A stretch of 64,000 nucleotides of DNA from NCBI RefSeq assembly GCF_040807025.1, contig NC_090954.1, forward strand, positions 134,001 through 198,000. Direction: 5' to 3'. The DNA comes from Struthio camelus (lineage: Eukaryota; Chordata; Aves; Struthioniformes; Struthionidae). The notes beneath the pieces are model-generated. The model saw only the letters and a list, made by a program, of their open reading frames with translations, searched no databases and had not been told where the DNA came from. A program made the translations under genes and the position numbers. Position 1 is the stretch's first letter. Every line of letters starts with the position of its first letter. Positions 59,896 to 64,000 of the stretch are shown in pieces.

Positions 59896-60927
59896 AAAGT
59901 TCACTATAAGCACAGAAATAGTCTCATGAGATTAAAAATAAATACATATTTATACATACATATTTAAAAAAAAAAAGACTTGCATTTACAAAAGGCACAA
60001 TTAAGATGTAACAAGCAATTTAAAAAAGAGTATTACAAGAGGCAAATAAGAGGGCTAAATATACCATCTCCGAGAATATAAGAGTAGGAACACTGTGAAA
60101 CTAAAAGGAAATACATTTTTGCACAGTACCTAACCCGTGGAACGCTCATAAAACACCACACGGACATACACTCAGCAGATGCAGAAAACATTGGGCACTA
60201 CATCTGATTAACAACACCTTTCAACTTGGATTTCTTTTAAAGAGAGATTCTTCCCCCACCCCCCAATCACTGTTCCTTTATGGCATAAATCAAATTGCTA
60301 ATTACCTGGATTTAAACAGAAACACCGTGACCCAGGTTAACATTATTAACCTCCTGCAATTATCCGCCCTCAATCACTTAGTCCCATTAGAGATATGAAC
60401 CTGAAATGGCTGGACCACAGATCTGAGCTAGTTCAGTAGTTCTGCACCTGGGCTTTGTGGAGAGGGTTTGAAGTTTGCCATATGAACTACTGGAAATAGA
60501 AATTCTGTGTATTTACAGATCAACGTCTAAGTTTAATCAGTAGTATTGGGGGGGAGGGGTCAAGAAGAAGCAAAAAAGACACTCCTGCTCCATTATCATA
60601 GAAATTTCAAACCAGTATCTTCAGATCTGAAATGCCAATGGGAAATTCTTGTTGTTACTACATAGTACATGTAGCGCTCCGTCTTGCTCTCCATGAGCAG
60701 TTACGCTTGTACACAGATCCTGTACTGGCATACATACTCCCTTCTTCTACATCTATTTGCCTTTCTTTGTTGTCCTTAAGAAAACAAAACTGAGTACTAT
60801 AAGCCAGTTGAAACTCAAGTGCTGTATTTACCTGTATTTATCTAATAGATCAGATAACATTATCAGTGAGGTCCCTTCTGGCCTTCAAATCTTTTATAAA
60901 CAATCTTTATCCTTTAGACTGCATCCT

Positions 60928-60963
<36 letters not shown>

Positions 60964-63900
60964 CCCTCTGGGCTTTCTTTCTTTGCTTCTCTGCAACCTT
61001 TTAGCAGCTTCCACTGCTAATCAGATCAGCAACAACTTCCACTACTAGCTAGACGCACCAGTTAATAACTCGCTTTTGCTTGGAAATGTTTTGGTACTGC
61101 AAGGTATAACACAATAGCTCTACAAAAACTAAATAAATTTCCTCTATATCACTGCTGAGAGCTTTTTCCCCTCTTAAGCTTACTTCTCTTTACATTTGCA
61201 ATGTTGCAAGTGAAAAATTCCTACACAAAGGGGAGCAACAGGTGAAAAGGGATAGGAGAAGTGATAATTCCTGGGTCACTAATCTAGTGACCAAAACCTA
61301 AATGTCAATGTTGTTAAATCTTGTTTCTTCCTTGCTTTGGCAAATGAAGTGCTATTCTGATGGGCATTTCTTAGTCCTATACTTTCAAATTCCTTTTTCT
61401 GAAGAATCAAACATTGAGTATTTTCATTATTTTTCACAGGTTTTAATAAGAAACACCGTGACCTACAGGGGAGAAAGGACCCAAGCTGATGGAGAATCCC
61501 CAAAGAGCATCAGCAAGAACGCTGCTGATTTTCTTCTGCTTGTAAACAAGCTTTCATCGCAAAAGAACTTCGGCAAAAGTCACTGAAGTGAGAAAAATCA
61601 CATTTTCCAGTCTATGAAGCATAACATGTCTGTTTTTGTTTATGCAGCTTTCCTGAAGGGCATCTTAATTAGAGTTTAATGCATTGTTGGGGGGAAGGAG
61701 GGGAGGTCTTTTGGACGGGAAGTCAGTTCTTGAGAAGAGAAATTTCCACTAATAAAGGGAATAGCACAACCCTTAAAAAAAAGAAAAGCCAGAGCAGCTC
61801 AGCGCTGGTTTCTTATAATGTTTTGTTTGGGATAATACCACAATTAATTGGGATAATCCAATGAAGTTCATTAAAATTCAGATAATTCCTTAGATTTCTC
61901 CACAAAGTAAGGCTAGGATACTAGGAGTGTTTCAGAATATATGTGCTAGTATTTTCCTTCTTTCTTCAAACTGAAAAGTTTGCTCTCGTGCATCCTTTCA
62001 CAGAGTAAACAGTGATCATGAAACACCTGGCTGAACATCAGCAGTCTCCGTTTCATGCTTTCTTGTTGAGAATATACGTGAACTACAGGGTTTAGAGGAT
62101 ATGGAAATGCATTGATATTCAGCAATTGACACTGTGGAAACGCAACACCTTTTTCATCCCCTACTATAGGGAAACAGTCAGACCTTGACCCTGCCGTTTC
62201 AGTTATTTCTATGCCACTGCCAGTTTTAATTTGACAAAGTTCTGTCTAGCAAAGATCCAGTCAACCTGTATAAAAGAGAATAACACAGTGCAAGAATACA
62301 ATCAACCAAAAACAATGTCACAATTCATGGGAAACAGAAATATTTTCCTATCTTCTTAAAACATTCATAAATATCTTCAGCAATGGTTTCATATATTTAA
62401 TTAAATGTGACATTTAACCAGTATTTATTGTCTAGTTGTTTTCCCTGCAAATCTTTAAAATATACCTGTCTTTGTTTTTGCACTTGGCAATGTAAATACT
62501 TGTTATCTCCAGCTAATTTCTCAGAACCAAACAACAGTTATGCTATGTTACTTTGGCTATGCTACATAGCTAGCGCTATGCTACTTTCAAACACAGCTGC
62601 TCTGAGTTAGACTCGAATCAGTAGTAGTCCCCAGTGCTACTGTTAGTTTCTTGAGGCAGTCAGTATCTTCTGGTTTGAGCATGTTCAAATTCTCACATAT
62701 TTTCCTTTGAAAAAAAAAAACTTACTAAATATTTCCAAAAGCTATTTCTCGCTAATCAGATAAGTTTCACTTTACATTCAGTATGGTTGAATGAAGTTAA
62801 TTCTAAGGGATTGACACATAAGGTTTCACATAAGCTTTCCAGCCTCCTCAGATACCAATATATTACTTTCAGAGAGCACATGACTTCCAAATTAATCTGT
62901 TACCAGCTTCGGATAATCTACAGAGAAGACCAGATGCAACATCTGTCTCCAACATATAATGATGTGGATATCATTGCCTAGTGCTAAATTTTTAAGCTGT
63001 ACAGAAAGAGTTCAGGTCTATACCTCTTAGTAGTGGATATGATAATACTCAGTGCTGTACTAGATTAAAATGAGGCTTAACCTTTAAAAAAAAAATGACA
63101 TTTTCCCCATTTTATAGGTAAAAGTCACAATATGGACCGGACACATGAAAGACACAGTATGGACAAATGGACTGCTTATGTTTGCCCTGAAAGTTTTAAA
63201 TTAATTTTGCCATTTTTTTCAGTATGTAGAAAACAGACAGGGAAAAAGAAATTCTTCTTTCTCATTAATGCTGGCTCTTGTTCAAGCTTACCTTCGACAC
63301 TAGAGTCTGCCTGTGTCATATATCAATAAAACAGAGCTGTTTTGCACTTTCTTCTTTAAGATCTACATGGCAAATAATTGGTTTAAAAAGGTCTCTCCTA
63401 TTAATGTATGTTCTCCCTTTAAATTTGGAAGAAACTGAAACTGAGTCAAAGGTTCCTGGGTTTTTGATTCTGGAAGAGTAGCAAGGTGATGAGGCATTTC
63501 CACAAGGTAAACAGAAGAGGCTTTTGTGAACACCATTTCATGGGTCTTTTTTTCGTAGTTGTTGTCTTGTTCTCTTTCAAAAGTCAAAATCAAGGAAAAA
63601 TATTATTTTCTGAGTATGAGCCCATTGTCTTACCTCCCCCCCGCCCCCCCCAAACTGCAATACAAGTAGCATAGTTTAACACTATGTAAGAACCAAGCGA
63701 AAGCCAGAAGATCCTGGCTGTCTCACTGGGGCGCAAAGAGCTCCAGATATCAAAGCAACAATGAAATTGTGGCTATGCAGCCTGGAAAGCAAGCAGTAAA
63801 GAGATTAACATTTGACCAAAGTTAGGTTTGGGCTTTTTTTGCCATGGTAAATAAGATCCAGATAATTCTGCCCTTGGCCACAGCAAATACAAAGCTAGCG

Positions 63901-64000
63901 AAAGGAAGGTTCAAGGCACTGCAACTATAGAATAATCTGTTACACAGTAAGTCTTTCTCATGCTTGTGATGAGCAAATTGTTGTCTGCGGCAAGAACAGT
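59896..64000. other. Intergenic DNA, no supported gene
   Basis: AT-rich DNA with a T32 run at 60930-60961, an A run near 62.709-62.718 kb and a C-rich run near 63.638-63.650 kb. No splice-bounded or domain-bearing frame was found. Confidence 0.4.

Overview
This window is vertebrate nuclear DNA, almost certainly avian. It carries an intact EGR1 gene (the ZENK gene of the songbird literature) on the minus strand, a minus-oriented CR1 LINE tail of the bird type, older CR1-like LINE relics, and four very GC-rich CpG islands in otherwise AT-moderate DNA. Species cannot be determined from the sequence.

Layout. (1) 1-14.3 kb is the most complex part. It holds several minus-strand segments that look like coding exons with good splice sites (287-474, 2916-2998, 10804-10892, with weaker ones at 4804-4889, 8585-8650 and 10198-10232). 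I could not name the gene or genes. Two CpG-island promoters lie here (about 4.43-5.24 kb and 13.38-13.76 kb), with decayed retroviral pol fragments at about 1.16-1.84 and 7.87-8.25 kb and a 1.8-kb purine-only tract at about 11.57-13.35 kb. Between 5.47 and 7.51 kb lies the standout element: about 27 head-to-tail copies of a roughly 76-bp unit. Each copy carries a CTCF-like upstream motif, a CTCF-like core and, in most copies, a GCGCATGCGC NRF1 palindrome, all in the same orientation. (2) 14.3-29.9 kb shows no supportable gene, only simple repeats and a CR1-like LINE relic at 26.4-27.6 kb. (3) 29.9-31.3 kb is a third CpG island with two perfect CArG boxes, an E-box/CRE cluster and an eight-copy GGGGC run. 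(4) 33.9-37.4 kb is EGR1: 3'UTR, exon 2, a 303-bp intron, exon 1, a TATA box and four perfect serum response elements plus a CRE. Its CpG island continues to about 38.33 kb. (5) 38.3-64 kb is a gene-poor flank with the CR1 tail, a second LINE relic, homopolymer runs and a few isolated regulatory-looking motifs.

How it fits together. EGR1 is the only gene identified with certainty. Its promoter has the classic immediate-early arrangement of SRF sites next to ETS sites, with a CRE and TATA box. I infer that the tandem CTCF-like array next to an NRF1-rich CpG promoter, about 30 kb from EGR1, is a strong candidate chromatin boundary separating the EGR1 regulatory domain from the left-hand gene(s). 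In human the gene downstream of EGR1 is ETF1 in convergent orientation; I see no ETF1 exon in this window.
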